Assembly (NCBI GenBank): GCA_020073645.1
Contig: JAIQET010000003.1
Coordinates: 62,001 to 126,000 of the forward strand
Direction of reading: 5' to 3'
Length of the DNA: 64,000 nt
From: Terriglobia bacterium
GTDB taxonomy: Bacteria > Acidobacteriota > Terriglobia > Terriglobales > Acidobacteriaceae
Translations under genes and position numbers: made by a program
The notes under the pieces: model-generated
Databases searched by the model: none
What the model saw: the letters and a program-made list of their open reading frames with translations, nothing else
What the model was told of the DNA's origin: nothing
In this document: piece by piece, positions 17,660 to 27,269 of the stretch
Layout: each line of letters begins with the position of its first letter
Position numbering within the stretch: position 1 is the first letter of the stretch

Positions 17660-18328
17660 CTACTCTTTCACCGTGAAAACCAGAAAATAGTCCATCCGGT
17701 CGCCCTTCACGAAGTCGTACTGTTCTGACAGGCGGTACCCGGCTTCGGCCGCCTCCCGAATCACCACATCTTGCCCTACGCCATGATCCTCCCCATTGCC
17801 GTTGCGGTCAATCACTCCTACGCGCGCCCCGGGCTTGAGCGAGCCCCGCAGGTTCCGCAACAAAGCGATGGGCTTCTCCACCTCGTGATAGGTTTTCAAC
17901 AGTAGCACGGAATCAATGGCATCCTTGGGCAAAAGCGGATTATCGCTCTTACTCAGGATGGTCTTCACATTACGAAAGTCTTCTGTCTTGGTTCGATGCT
18001 CGATATAGCGAATCGCTTCGGGATTGATGTCCACGGCGTAGACCGTCCCCGTATCGCCCACCCGTTTGGCCGCTCGCACCGTAAACCATCCTGACCCAGC
18101 CCCAATATCGGCGACAATCTTACCCCGAGTGATCCCCAGAATGTCCATCACCCGGTTGATCTGAAGTCTTTCGTCTCTGCCGGGCGAATCAAAGATAGAT
18201 AGATCGCCGGTGTAGGAGGTGCTGGTTTTCCGGCTCTCCGAGGGCTGGGTCTGCGGAGTCTGAGCCGCAATCGGCCCAGCGACGAAGGCCAGCAGAAGGG
18301 CCGACAGCTGGATTGTGCGCCGGAGCAT
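17660..18328 (-). CDS. Exported class I SAM-dependent methyltransferase
   Basis: A 222-residue methyltransferase-fold protein. The SAM-binding motif I is VADIGAGSGWFTVRAAKRVG, and motif II acidic residue lies in TVYAVDINPEAI. An N-terminal signal peptide (TIQLSALLLAFVAGPIAAQ) precedes it when ATG 18328 is used, so the product appears to be exported, which is unusual because SAM is not normally found outside the cytoplasm. Similar leader-bearing methyltransferases occur in other Acidobacteriota and Planctomycetota. Substrate unknown. Divergent from serS. Confidence 0.82.
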   Translation of the reverse strand: MLRRTIQLSALLLAFVAGPIAAQTPQTQPSESRKTSTSYTGDLSIFDSPGRDERLQINRVMDILGITRGKIVADIGAGSGWFTVRAAKRVGDTGTVYAVDINPEAIRYIEHRTKTEDFRNVKTILSKSDNPLLPKDAIDSVLLLKTYHEVEKPIALLRNLRGSLKPGARVGVIDRNGNGEDHGVGQDVVIREAAEAGYRLSEQYDFVKGDRMDYFLVFTVKE

Positions 18329-18448
18329 AGGTGATTCGAGTACCAATCCCTTCCAGAGGATGCAGGCAAGATAGACTGCCCGGGCCTGGCTTTGGTGAGC
18401 GCCCGGAAGTGCAATCTCCACCTGTTTTCCGGTACATTAATTGTTTCC

Positions 18449-19741
18449 ATGCTTGATCTTGGTTTTGTCCGTGACAACCTGTCCGTAGTCGAGGAGAAGC
18501 TGCGTCAGCGCGGGATGGATCCTGCCGACGTGTTGAAGGACTTCCGCGAGGTGGATACCCGGCGGCGGCGGGCGATCACCGACGCGGAGACCATGAAGGC
18601 CCGCCGCAACCGCGCCTCTGAGGAAATCGCCAAGCTGAAGAAGAGCGGGCAGGACGCGAGCGCCCAGATCGCCGAAACCAAGGAACTGCGAGAGCAGATC
18701 CCGGAACGTGAAAAGGCCGCCGCGGAACTAGAGGCCCGCTTGCAGGAGATTCTGGCGGGGATTCCCAACGTCCCACACGAGAGCGTTCCGGTAGGAAAGA
18801 GTGCCGACGACAACGTCGAAGTGCGCCGCTGGGGCCCACCGCCCAAGTTCGATTTCACGCCCAAGCCGCACTGGGAGCTGGGCGAGCAACTCGGTGTGCT
18901 CGATCTGGAGCGCGCCGCCAAGCTTTCGGGTGCCCGTTTTGCCGTGTACTGGGACCTGGGCGCGCGTCTGGAGCGGGCGCTGGCCAATTTCATGCTCGAC
19001 CTGCATACCCGCGAGCACGGCTACACCGAAGTGTTGCCGCCCTACATGGTCAACTCCAATTCCATGTACAGTACCGGGCAGCTTCCCAAGTTCGCGGCCG
19101 ACCTTTTCCGCGTGCCCCATGGCGAGAAAGAGCTTTGGCTGATTCCGACCGCGGAAGTCCCGGTCACCAATCTTTATCGCGACGAAGTGCTGGAAGCGTC
19201 CCGCCTGCCGGTGTCGCTCACCGCCTACACTCCGTGTTTCCGCAGCGAGGCCGGTTCTTACGGGAAAGATGTGCGCGGCATCATCCGGCAACACCAGTTT
19301 CAGAAGGTCGAACTGGTCAAGTTCGCGCGCCCCGAACAGTCCTACGACCAGCTGGAGAAGCTGACACATGACGCTGAAGAAGTTCTGCAGAAACTTGGCC
19401 TGCATTACCGCGTAGTGGCACTTTGCACCGCGGACATCGGCTTCTCTGCCGCCAAGACCTACGACCTCGAAGTCTGGCTGCCGGGACAGCAGTTGTTCCG
19501 GGAAATCTCCTCGTGTTCGAACTTCGAGTCGTTCCAGGCGCGGCGGGCAAACATCCGTTACCGTCCGGAAGGGAAGAACAAGGCCGAGTTGGTGCACACC
19601 TTGAACGGCAGCGGTCTGGCCATCGGCCGCACCTGGGTGGCGATCGTGGAGAATTACCAGCAGGCGGACGGCTCGGTACTGATTCCCGAAACGCTGCGCC
19701 CCTACATGGGGACGGACCGCATCACGCCGAAAAAGTTCTGA
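18449..19741 (+). CDS. serS: Seryl-tRNA synthetase
   Basis: Charges tRNA-Ser; class II synthetase of 430 residues, the standard length. The N-terminal long coiled-coil arm is visible ([20 protein letters not shown] and following heptads). Motif 2 is [20 protein letters not shown] and motif 3 is [27 protein letters not shown] is also present. ATG 18449 was chosen as the canonical MLDL start; frames further upstream overlap the divergent gene. Confidence 0.97.
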   Translation: MLDLGFVRDNLSVVEEKLRQRGMDPADVLKDFREVDTRRRRAITDAETMKARRNRASEEIAKLKKSGQDASAQIAETKELREQIPEREKAAAELEARLQEILAGIPNVPHESVPVGKSADDNVEVRRWGPPPKFDFTPKPHWELGEQLGVLDLERAAKLSGARFAVYWDLGARLERALANFMLDLHTREHGYTEVLPPYMVNSNSMYSTGQLPKFAADLFRVPHGEKELWLIPTAEVPVTNLYRDEVLEASRLPVSLTAYTPCFRSEAGSYGKDVRGIIRQHQFQKVELVKFARPEQSYDQLEKLTHDAEEVLQKLGLHYRVVALCTADIGFSAAKTYDLEVWLPGQQLFREISSCSNFESFQARRANIRYRPEGKNKAELVHTLNGSGLAIGRTWVAIVENYQQADGSVLIPETLRPYMGTDRITPKKF

Positions 19742-19837
19742 CTGGGCTGCCCCGGCGTTTGCCAAGATGAGGGGCAGAAACTAGACTTGGACAGGGCAGA
19801 GGGAACCACGTATGTATCGGGCGCTCCCCCGGTGCCA

Positions 19838-20212
19838 ATGAACGCCATCTGGCGCACAATTCGCGACTACATCCTCTGGTCGTACGAGCGCGGTACCATC
19901 CAGTATGACGTGATGGTCACCTTGATCCTGCTCTTTGTGTTTCTTTCGCCCTACTGGATCAACTTCAAAGACAAACCGGTCGAGCACAATCCGCATCGAA
20001 CTGAGGTAGTGGTGACGCCCGACGGGCATGGCGGTTTCATCTACAAGGTTGAAGCCTCCGCGATTTCCGGCCGGAACGAAGAAACGGTGCGCGCCGAACT
20101 GTTGCAGGTTATTGAACCCATCTCCGGCGAGGTAACCATCACCAGGGTTGAGCCGGTAAAAGACCGCTCAGGGCGCGTGCTCACGTACCAGGTTTGGGTG
20201 CAAAGGGAGTAG
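19838..20212 (+). CDS. Membrane-anchored hypothetical protein
   Basis: A 124-residue protein with one membrane helix (YDVMVTLILLFVFLSPYWINF) near residues 22-42, followed by a C-terminal domain of about 80 residues (HPHRTEVVVTPDGHGGFIYK then ITRVEPVKDRSGRVLTYQVW). ATG 19838 gives a compact N-terminus; a TTG at 19787 with a GAGGGG site is an alternative. It precedes a LolA-like gene and may be co-expressed. No known domain recognised. Confidence 0.65.
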   Translation: MNAIWRTIRDYILWSYERGTIQYDVMVTLILLFVFLSPYWINFKDKPVEHNPHRTEVVVTPDGHGGFIYKVEASAISGRNEETVRAELLQVIEPISGEVTITRVEPVKDRSGRVLTYQVWVQRE

Positions 20213-20289
20213 GGCAGGCGTTGGCTGAGAAATGAGTTTTGGGAAGGGCATGGCTTTAGGTTCTGTGCCGCAACTCATGGTGGGCACGA

Positions 20290-20399
20290 AGAGCGGAACC
20301 GCCCGGTGGTTCAGCCGCGGAGCGGCGGCAGAATATAGCCCCGGGCGTAAGCCCGGGGTCGGCAGAAGGGAGCGGGGCGAGTCCCTTCAGGGACGACAC
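20290..20399 (+). repeat. Extragenic hairpin element before the LolA-like gene
   Basis: A stretch containing the palindrome CCCCGGGCGTAAGCCCGGGG (20339-20358) and then GTCCCTTCAGGGAC (20381-20394) ends immediately at the ATG of the next gene. The compound hairpin layout is typical of dispersed intergenic repeats of Acidobacteriota. The hairpin core CGTAA-loop resembles the terminator hairpin at 32256-32277. Confidence 0.6.
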
Positions 20400-21107
20400 A
20401 TGCAACGTTTTCGTTCAACCTCGGGGCTCTTGGTTCTGCTGACCATGAGTGTCTGGTTGCAGCCCGCGACGGCGCAGTCTGGCGATGCCGGGCTGGAACC
20501 GGTCCTGAACCAGATGGACAAGACTGCGGCCAAATTCCGCACCACCGAAGCCAGCTTTGTGTCAGACCAATACCAGAAAGTGGTGGACGAGCACGACTTG
20601 CAGAAAGGCAAAGTCTATTTCCGCCGCGTGGGCAATGAAACTCAGATGGCTGCCGACATCACCGAGCCCGACAAGAAATACGTCCTGTACACCGACAGCA
20701 AGGTCGAGTTGTACCAGCCGAAGATCGACCAAGTCACGTCCTACAGCGCCGGGAAGAACCGAGCAGACTTTGAGAGTTTCCTGGTGCTGGGTTTTGGCGG
20801 CGGCGGGCACGACATGCTGAAGTCGTTCGACGTAAAGTACCTGGGCACGGAAAAGTTGGGTGACGTCGATACTGCCAAACTGGACCTGGTTCCCAAGTCG
20901 CAGAGAGTTCGTAACACGTTTCAGCACATCGTGTTGTGGATTGACCCGGATCGGGGCGTCTCGATTCAGCAGCAGTTTTTCGATCCCTCGGGCGACTACC
21001 GCCTCGCCAAGTACACCGATATCCAGTTGAATCAGAAGATTCCCGACGCCGTATTCAAGCTGAAAACCACCGGCAGAACCCGGTTTGTCGCACCTCAGGG
21101 AGAGTAA
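20400..21107 (+). CDS. LolA-like outer-membrane lipoprotein-sorting protein
   Basis: A 235-residue exported protein with a signal peptide (LLVLLTMSVWLQPATAQ) and the periplasmic lipoprotein-carrier fold: segments like TEASFVSDQYQKVVDEHDLQ, GKVYFRRVGNETQMAADITE, and KYVLYTDSKVELYQPKIDQV match the LolA/outer-membrane lipoprotein sorting pattern. ATG 20400 is placed by the signal peptide; the region just before it is a repeat element. It may shuttle lipoproteins or related lipid cargo. Classical lolA elsewhere in the genome cannot be excluded. Confidence 0.8.
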   Translation: MQRFRSTSGLLVLLTMSVWLQPATAQSGDAGLEPVLNQMDKTAAKFRTTEASFVSDQYQKVVDEHDLQKGKVYFRRVGNETQMAADITEPDKKYVLYTDSKVELYQPKIDQVTSYSAGKNRADFESFLVLGFGGGGHDMLKSFDVKYLGTEKLGDVDTAKLDLVPKSQRVRNTFQHIVLWIDPDRGVSIQQQFFDPSGDYRLAKYTDIQLNQKIPDAVFKLKTTGRTRFVAPQGE

Positions 21108-21236
21108 CTATGCGCGCTAACCGCCGCGAAGATAAAAGCTGAAAAAGCCGGCGTGGGTTGCTATACTGCGAAAGCGCGACTTCCGGCTGAGAAAAACAGC
21201 CGTGCGAAGATTCCACCGCGCGGCATTGTGGGTTTC

Positions 21237-21449
21237 ATGGCCAAGGTTTTCACGATACCGGTTCCTCCCAATTTACGGAAGCGACGCGAGCGCACTTCCG
21301 ACCCGCGCTACGTGGACGGCCAGCGCCTGCTGGTCGAAGCCATGAAATACCTGACCAAGTCCGATCCGGTGGCCAACCGTGCCGCTATCGAATTGATTTC
21401 CGAGCACGTCCGCACCCGCTTCCGCATGAGCGATTCGCCCCTGGGCTAG
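21237..21449 (+). CDS. Small hypothetical protein (70 aa)
   Basis: MAKVFTIPVPPNLRKRRERT begins a short basic protein with a helical C-terminal half (GQRLLVEAMKYLTKSDPVAN, ELISEHVRTRF). No membrane segment. ATG 21237 is preceded by no strong ribosome-binding site. Its patterned sequence suggests a genuine small gene; function unknown. Confidence 0.5.
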   Translation: MAKVFTIPVPPNLRKRRERTSDPRYVDGQRLLVEAMKYLTKSDPVANRAAIELISEHVRTRFRMSDSPLG

Positions 21450-21620
21450 GCTGCCAGCCCGGCAGTTCCAACACACTCGTCACTGTCTTACCTACTGGCA
21501 GCTCAGAGTGACCCGCAGTCATGGGGTAATGCCGAGTTTTTTCTTGACTTGCGTCCGAACCCCAATAAACTTCTCCCCTAATTCCACATCTGCGCGACAA
21601 GGCCATCAAGAGGGGGAATC

Positions 21621-24600
21621 ATGCTACGGAACCGGGTTTGGGGTTGCGCGTTTGTTCTGGTGCTGACAGGACTTCTCACTACCCTTCCGCTCTTTGCACA
21701 GCGGATCACGGGTGATATTGCCGGAGATGTGACCGACAGTACGGGCGCGGTAATGCCTAATATCGCTGTAACCGCGGTGAACACAGGTACGGGTCTGTCG
21801 CGGACGACCGTAACCAGCGGTGCAGGAAGTTACCGCATCCCCGAACTCCCCATCGGCACCTACAAAGTCACGGCCTCGGCGCCGGGTTTCAAGACGATCG
21901 TGCAGACGGTGGAAGTTCTCGCCGGTGGCCTGATGCATGCTGACTTCAAACTACAGGTCGGTGAGCGGACGGAAACGGTAGAGGTGGAAGGCTCGGCTCC
22001 GCTAGTCGAACTCTCGCCCAACGAGAACAACTACGTTGACAACTTGAAGATCGAGAATGTTCCGCTGAACGGGCGGGATTTCAACTCGCTGCTGGCGATC
22101 ACGCCCGGGGTACAGCGCGATCCCGGCGGCGGATTCCTCGCCATCAGCATCAACGGTGCGCGGACCACGTCGAATAACTATTTCATTGACGGGCTATACA
22201 ACAACGATCGCTACTACGGCGACTCGGCCATCAACCAGACCGGAATTCTCGGTATTCCGGCCGTTACCTTTCCTCCCGATGCCATCGAGGAATTGAGCGT
22301 TCAGGAGACACCTTCGTCGGAATTCGGGGTCAAGGGCGGCGCGCCCATTCTGCTGAACATGAAGAGCGGCACCAACAACTGGCATGGAGGGGCGACTTGG
22401 GTCAATCACAGCGGTATCGGGGACGCTGACAACCGCTTTGCTAACACCCAGGGTAATTGCAGTCAACCGGGGGATTGCAGGCCCACTCCCATCCACAACA
22501 ACCAGTTCCATGCGAACATTGGCGGGCCCATCATCAAGGACAAGGCTTTCTTCTTCCTGTTCTACGAAGGCCAGCGGAACATCTCGGAGGCGGTCAAAGG
22601 CAGAAGAGTTCCCACGCAAGCGGCCATCGATGCCGCGAAAGCCGATATCGCTGCTAACCCCCTCCTGAGCATTGATCCGGTTGGATTAGCACTGTTGAAC
22701 TATTTCCCCGTCGACCAAAATCCCGCCGACCAGGGCGCCGCGAACGGCGTCGGCACTTACACTCAACACACCCCAAGCAGGGCCAGCAATAACGAGTTCG
22801 GGGTAAAGTTCGATTACAAGCTCAATCAGAACAATTCGTTGGCGGTCCGCTACATCTTCGGAGACAGTTTTCAAAGTGGCCCGCCTTTTGCAGGCCTGCC
22901 GCCAAACGCAGCTTTCCCGCAAGACATGTTCAACTCCTTTGCCCCTTCCCGGGCGCAGTTGGCGGGCGTCAGTTGGACCTGGAACATTGGGAATAACAAA
23001 ATTCTGGAAAGCCGGCTTGGGTACACCCGCTTTTCGCAGCTCATTGACGTCAATAACAAGATCGATCCTAGGACTGTGGGAAAATCCATCGACCCCAATA
23101 GCCTGGGAATTGACACCGGCCCGCTCGGCGCGGCCGATTTTGGCATCCCCTACGTGTACATGTATCACCTCGGGTACGGCGGATACATCGGAGGAGTGCA
23201 GGGCTATCCTCTCGTCACCCGTCCCGATGCCACCTGGGATTGGTCGGAGCACTTCTCCTGGGTCAAAGGGAATCACACCATCAAGCTAGGCGGAAACTTC
23301 CAGCGCGCCTACACCAACAGCATTCGGAACGAAGCCCGCACCGGCTTGGCGGTCGGGTACTTCAGCTACTATGCCTCGATCGTACCGCCCCAGTATCAGT
23401 ATCCGTATGCGCATGGATCCGCGTCCGTACAAAACGATGTTGAGGAGTTGCTGCTGGGGAAGGCTGACTTTGCCAATCGCAGCTTCGGCGATACCCATCG
23501 CCATATCACCCAGAACAGCGTAGGCTTCTACGCCCAGGACGACTGGAAAATCAAGCCTCGTCTGACCTTGAACTATGGGCTACGTTACGAGATTAACGGA
23601 ACTGTGCGTGATACCAACAACCAGGAGGCGGTATTCGACCCCGTCCGCGGTTTTCTCAAAGTGGGAAAAGGCATCGGCGGAATCTATAACGTGGACTACG
23701 GCGACTTTGGGCCGCATTTTGGTTTTGCCTGGGACGTTCGTGGGAACGGCAAGATGGCGGTTCGAGCTGGCTATTCACTGTCGTTCGACGTGGCCAATTT
23801 CGGAGCGCTGGCTTCGCCCTATTCCTTCGCCCACGCTCGCACCGGAGTGTTCACTCAGGCGAACCTGGGATTTTTCAATGTCTCCAACCTTTCGGATGTG
23901 GCGAATCAACTTGGGGCTGGCGGGCCCCGTGGGCTCGGTCCCACTCCCAACGATCCGACCGCGACCTGTTACGACCCTGTCGCGAGAGTCGGGGATTACA
24001 TCTGCTTCGACTCGGCGACAAATGGACCGCTTTATAGTGCTGTACCCGTGCCGCCCTTTAACGCGTTCTCGGTGGCGAGGGACTTCAAGACGCCCCGCTA
24101 TCACAACTTCAACGTCAGCATTCAGGACGAGCTGTTCCGAAACAATGTGCTCACCCTGACTTACTCGGGTCAGCGCGGACGAGACTTGATTATCTATTAC
24201 GACGCGAACGCGTCACCAATTTGGAGTCTGGCAACGGATGGGAGTGGGAGTGTATGCTCGTCGGAACTGGCGTGCGACCCCTCCCGGCCGCTGTTTAGCA
24301 CCTTCCCGGATATACGGCATGTCATAACGGCAACCAACCAGGGAACTTCCCAGTACGACAGCATGCAAGTGTCATACAACCAGCGCAGTTGGCACGGGTT
24401 GGATACGCAGTACAACCTGACCTGGAGCAAGTGTTTCGACCTGAATTCGGTCAACCGCGGGGGCCAGGGCAATTACCCGCAAATAAACAACGACAATCCG
24501 GTCGGCAGCACGGCCCTGGCTCATCCGAATTTTCAGGAGAGCCGTGGCCTTTGCGACCAGGACGTGCGCCTCAACTTCAACATCGGCGGCACTTACGAAA

Positions 24601-25118
24601 TCCCGACCATTCCACACCTGGGCCGAGCTGGCAAAGGATGGCGACTGAGTACTATCTACACTGCGCTCAGCGGCCACCCCTTCAGCGTCTTCAAGAACGG
24701 CACGAGTGATCCATCCGGGCAGGGACTGACCGGCACCGCTATACGCGGGGATTTCAGCGGCCCCATCACCATCAGGACTCGCGATCCGAACGCATACGTA
24801 TCAAACAGCTTCAGCGTCCCAGCGGACGGAACAGTTGGCAACACTCCTCGCGATTTTCTGATCGGACCGGGATTGAGCCAGTGGGATTTGACTCTGGCCA
24901 AGAGCACCAAGATCAATGAAAGGCTGAACGTGGAGGTGCGCTGGGAGGTCTACAACGTTCTGAACCGGGCGAACTACTCTCGGTTCAGCCTGGACAACGG
25001 TATTCAAGACAGCGGGTTCGGCACCCTTTCGGAAACGCCAGACGTGGCCGCCGGGAACCCGGTGATCGCTCAGGGCGGACCGAGAAACATGAACTTCGCT
25101 CTGAAGTTCACTTTCTAG
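21621..25118 (+). CDS. Oar-like TonB-dependent outer-membrane protein
   Basis: A 1165-residue outer-membrane protein. Signal peptide residues 1-26; a carboxypeptidase-regulatory-like beta-sandwich (about 28-115, DVTDSTGAVMPNIAVTAVNT); a plug-like region (about 130-260, with NVPLNGRDFNSLLAITPGVQ and GARTTSNNYFIDG); and a long beta-barrel ending in MNFALKFTF with the terminal Phe expected for outer-membrane insertion. No TonB box was defined. ATG 21621 is behind AGAGGGGGAATC. Expanded families of such receptors in Acidobacteriota take up or bind oligosaccharides or peptides; substrate unknown. A strong terminator follows at 25138. Confidence 0.92.
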   Translation: MLRNRVWGCAFVLVLTGLLTTLPLFAQRITGDIAGDVTDSTGAVMPNIAVTAVNTGTGLSRTTVTSGAGSYRIPELPIGTYKVTASAPGFKTIVQTVEVLAGGLMHADFKLQVGERTETVEVEGSAPLVELSPNENNYVDNLKIENVPLNGRDFNSLLAITPGVQRDPGGGFLAISINGARTTSNNYFIDGLYNNDRYYGDSAINQTGILGIPAVTFPPDAIEELSVQETPSSEFGVKGGAPILLNMKSGTNNWHGGATWVNHSGIGDADNRFANTQGNCSQPGDCRPTPIHNNQFHANIGGPIIKDKAFFFLFYEGQRNISEAVKGRRVPTQAAIDAAKADIAANPLLSIDPVGLALLNYFPVDQNPADQGAANGVGTYTQHTPSRASNNEFGVKFDYKLNQNNSLAVRYIFGDSFQSGPPFAGLPPNAAFPQDMFNSFAPSRAQLAGVSWTWNIGNNKILESRLGYTRFSQLIDVNNKIDPRTVGKSIDPNSLGIDTGPLGAADFGIPYVYMYHLGYGGYIGGVQGYPLVTRPDATWDWSEHFSWVKGNHTIKLGGNFQRAYTNSIRNEARTGLAVGYFSYYASIVPPQYQYPYAHGSASVQNDVEELLLGKADFANRSFGDTHRHITQNSVGFYAQDDWKIKPRLTLNYGLRYEINGTVRDTNNQEAVFDPVRGFLKVGKGIGGIYNVDYGDFGPHFGFAWDVRGNGKMAVRAGYSLSFDVANFGALASPYSFAHARTGVFTQANLGFFNVSNLSDVANQLGAGGPRGLGPTPNDPTATCYDPVARVGDYICFDSATNGPLYSAVPVPPFNAFSVARDFKTPRYHNFNVSIQDELFRNNVLTLTYSGQRGRDLIIYYDANASPIWSLATDGSGSVCSSELACDPSRPLFSTFPDIRHVITATNQGTSQYDSMQVSYNQRSWHGLDTQYNLTWSKCFDLNSVNRGGQGNYPQINNDNPVGSTALAHPNFQESRGLCDQDVRLNFNIGGTYEIPTIPHLGRAGKGWRLSTIYTALSGHPFSVFKNGTSDPSGQGLTGTAIRGDFSGPITIRTRDPNAYVSNSFSVPADGTVGNTPRDFLIGPGLSQWDLTLAKSTKINERLNVEVRWEVYNVLNRANYSRFSLDNGIQDSGFGTLSETPDVAAGNPVIAQGGPRNMNFALKFTF

Positions 25119-25137
25119 CAGGCAGCGAAAACCACCC

Positions 25138-25167
25138 GGGAGTCTGACTATGTTAGACTCCCTTTTT
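25138..25167 (+). terminator. Intrinsic terminator between receptor and sulfatase-like gene
   Basis: Stem GGGAGTCT (25138-25145), 9-nt loop, AGACTCCC (25155-25162), then TTTTT. A textbook rho-independent terminator for the upstream receptor. It ends only 7 nt before the ATG used for the next gene. Confidence 0.85.
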
Positions 25168-25174
25168 CATTCCT

Positions 25175-27163
25175 ATGGCAGTGCGGCGCCTTGGCTTTCT
25201 CCCCTTGCTTGTCCTGTTGTGCCGGATTGCCCCTGCTGCGTCAGGTGCCCCAGTTGCGTCGGCTGCGCCTCATCCCAACATCATCCTGATCACGCTCGAC
25301 ACCACCCGCGCCGATCGCATGGGCTTTCTGGGCTCAACCCGCGGATTGACGCCGAATTTGGACGCGGTGGCCAAGCAGGGCATTGTGTTTTCCCGGGCGT
25401 ACTCGCACGTCCCCATCACCACGGCCTCGCACACCACCATCCTCACCGGAACCTATCCCCAGTTCAATCATGTGAACGATTTCGGTATCCCGCTGGGCAA
25501 GAATCTTCCGTATCTCCCCGATCTGCTGCGCCAGCACGGATATCACACCGGAGCGTTTGTCGGTTCGCTGATACTGGATCCGCTCGACGGTACGGCGCCG
25601 GGCTTCGATCGCGGATTCGACGTGTACGACGCCGGCTTTCACCTCCGCCGCCATGGTGCGGACCGTTACAAGACGGTCGAGCGTCGCGCCGCTGACGTGG
25701 TGGATCACGCCCTGGGCTGGCTCAGCCAGCTTCCCAACGGCCCGTTTTTCCTGTGGGTGCATCTGTACGATGCGCACGATCCTTACGATCCCCCGCCGCC
25801 TTTCAAGGACCGCTATGCCTCGCAGCCCTACGATGGAGAGATCGCCTACGTCGACTCGGTGCTGGGCAAGCTTTTCGCCGAACTTCGCAAGCATGGCATC
25901 TTCGATGAGACCATGATCGCGGTCATGGCAGACCACGGCGAATCGCTGGGTGCGCACGGCGAGAACACGCATGGGGTCTTTCTCTACGACGAAACTCTGC
26001 ACGTGCCGTTGCTGATCAAGCTTCCGCTGAACCGCACTGCGGGGAAGCGGGTGGAAACGCGCGTCAGCCTGGTGGACGTAGCCCCGACCATCCTGGGCGA
26101 GGCGAGAGTCCCGGTTCCGCAACAGATGCAGGGAGAATCGCTGCTGGATACGTTGAAGCCATCCAAGAACGGCGCACCCGAAGACCGTCCGGCATACGCG
26201 GAGACCGACTATCCCCATCGGGCGTTTGGCTGGAGCTCGCTGCGGGCGCTCCGCACCGGGAAGTATCTCTACATCCAGGCGCCGGAGCGGGAACTCTACA
26301 ACCAGACCTCTGATCCGGCAGAAGCCAACAATCTGGCTCCCAAGGCGACGGCGGTTGCCGATACTCTTGCCTCCCAACTCCGGGATTTTCGCGGCAAGAC
26401 CGCCCAGAGTCTGGTCGAACTGGCCAAGCCGGACCCGGAGCAGTTGCAGAAACTGCAAGCGCTCGGATATGTCGCTTCCGACTCCTCTTCCGAGAGCGAC
26501 AACAAGAACCTAACGGGCGTGGATCCCAAGAGCAAGATCGAAATCTCCAATCTGCTTCACGACGCCATGTTTGACGTCGAGGATGCCCGCTACCAGGAAG
26601 CGATTCCTCTGCTCGAGCGTGTGCTGGCGCAGGCGCCCGACATGCCCGTGGCAAATATGCAATACGGCATGGCCCAGGCCCGCCTGAAGAACTACGACAA
26701 GGCACTGGAACCGCTCGAGAAGGCGGTGAAGTTGCTTCCTGACAATGGCATGGGACATTACGAACTCGGCCTGGCCTTGTTTGAAACCGGAGACTGGAAG
26801 GGAGCTGCACCCCAGTTTGAAGCTGCCGTGGCGCGCGCTCCGCGCTGGGCGGACGCCCATTTCTCGCTGGCGGCGGTTTACGCCCGCATCGATCGTGTAC
26901 CCGAGGCCATGACGGAACTCGATACCACGCTCAGCCTGAGTCCCGACCACTACCGCGCCAACCTGCTGCGCGGACGCATTCTCTCCTTGCAAGGCAATCC
27001 CGCGGACGCGCTGGGGAATCTGGAAAGGGCGGTGCAAGTCCAGCCGGATTCACGCGAGGCGCACCTGTTCCTGGCAGATGCCTACGAGCAGTTGGGACGT
27101 GAAGCCGAGGCGGAACGTGAGCGGGTGGCTGCGCGTCAGATCAGTGCCTCGCCTGCGCCGTAA
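25175..27163 (+). CDS. Sulfatase-like (alkaline-phosphatase superfamily) hydrolase with TPR repeats
   Basis: A 662-residue exported protein. After a signal peptide (LGFLPLLVLLCRIAPAASGA) comes a sulfatase-fold domain (about 33-430). Metal residues are visible in LDTTRADRMG (Asp42) and MADHGESLGAHG. The position of the formylglycine-forming Cys/Ser (CxPxR) reads PITTASHTTILTG, so Thr82 replaces Cys and His86 replaces Arg; such Thr variants cannot form formylglycine and resemble Thr-nucleophile phosphatases or phosphotransferases. The C-terminus (about 460-650) carries TPR units (IPLLERVLAQAPDMPVANMQ and similar). No good ribosome-binding site; the terminator sits just upstream. Confidence 0.87.
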   Translation: MAVRRLGFLPLLVLLCRIAPAASGAPVASAAPHPNIILITLDTTRADRMGFLGSTRGLTPNLDAVAKQGIVFSRAYSHVPITTASHTTILTGTYPQFNHVNDFGIPLGKNLPYLPDLLRQHGYHTGAFVGSLILDPLDGTAPGFDRGFDVYDAGFHLRRHGADRYKTVERRAADVVDHALGWLSQLPNGPFFLWVHLYDAHDPYDPPPPFKDRYASQPYDGEIAYVDSVLGKLFAELRKHGIFDETMIAVMADHGESLGAHGENTHGVFLYDETLHVPLLIKLPLNRTAGKRVETRVSLVDVAPTILGEARVPVPQQMQGESLLDTLKPSKNGAPEDRPAYAETDYPHRAFGWSSLRALRTGKYLYIQAPERELYNQTSDPAEANNLAPKATAVADTLASQLRDFRGKTAQSLVELAKPDPEQLQKLQALGYVASDSSSESDNKNLTGVDPKSKIEISNLLHDAMFDVEDARYQEAIPLLERVLAQAPDMPVANMQYGMAQARLKNYDKALEPLEKAVKLLPDNGMGHYELGLALFETGDWKGAAPQFEAAVARAPRWADAHFSLAAVYARIDRVPEAMTELDTTLSLSPDHYRANLLRGRILSLQGNPADALGNLERAVQVQPDSREAHLFLADAYEQLGREAEAERERVAARQISASPAP

Positions 27164-27233
27164 TTATCGATTCGCTCACAGACCAGCAAACAGGGAGCGC
27201 AATCCCGCGCTCTCGTGCGAGCCAAAAGAAATT

Positions 27234-27252
27234 GGGGGCGGAAGTCCGCCCC
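27234..27252 (-). terminator. Terminator hairpin for the minus-strand receptor gene
   Basis: GGGGGCGGAAGTCCGCCCC forms a 7-bp GC stem between the convergent genes ending at 27163 and 27270. Reading on the minus strand the hairpin is followed by AATTTCTTTT, so it most likely terminates the receptor gene at 27270-30782. Confidence 0.7.
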
Positions 27253-27269
27253 AGCTCTCACGACTCCGG

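Noticed and set aside
19742-19787. Weak inverted repeat CTGCCCC/GGGGCAG after serS as terminator
   Set aside because: Long loop and no T-run; not convincing.
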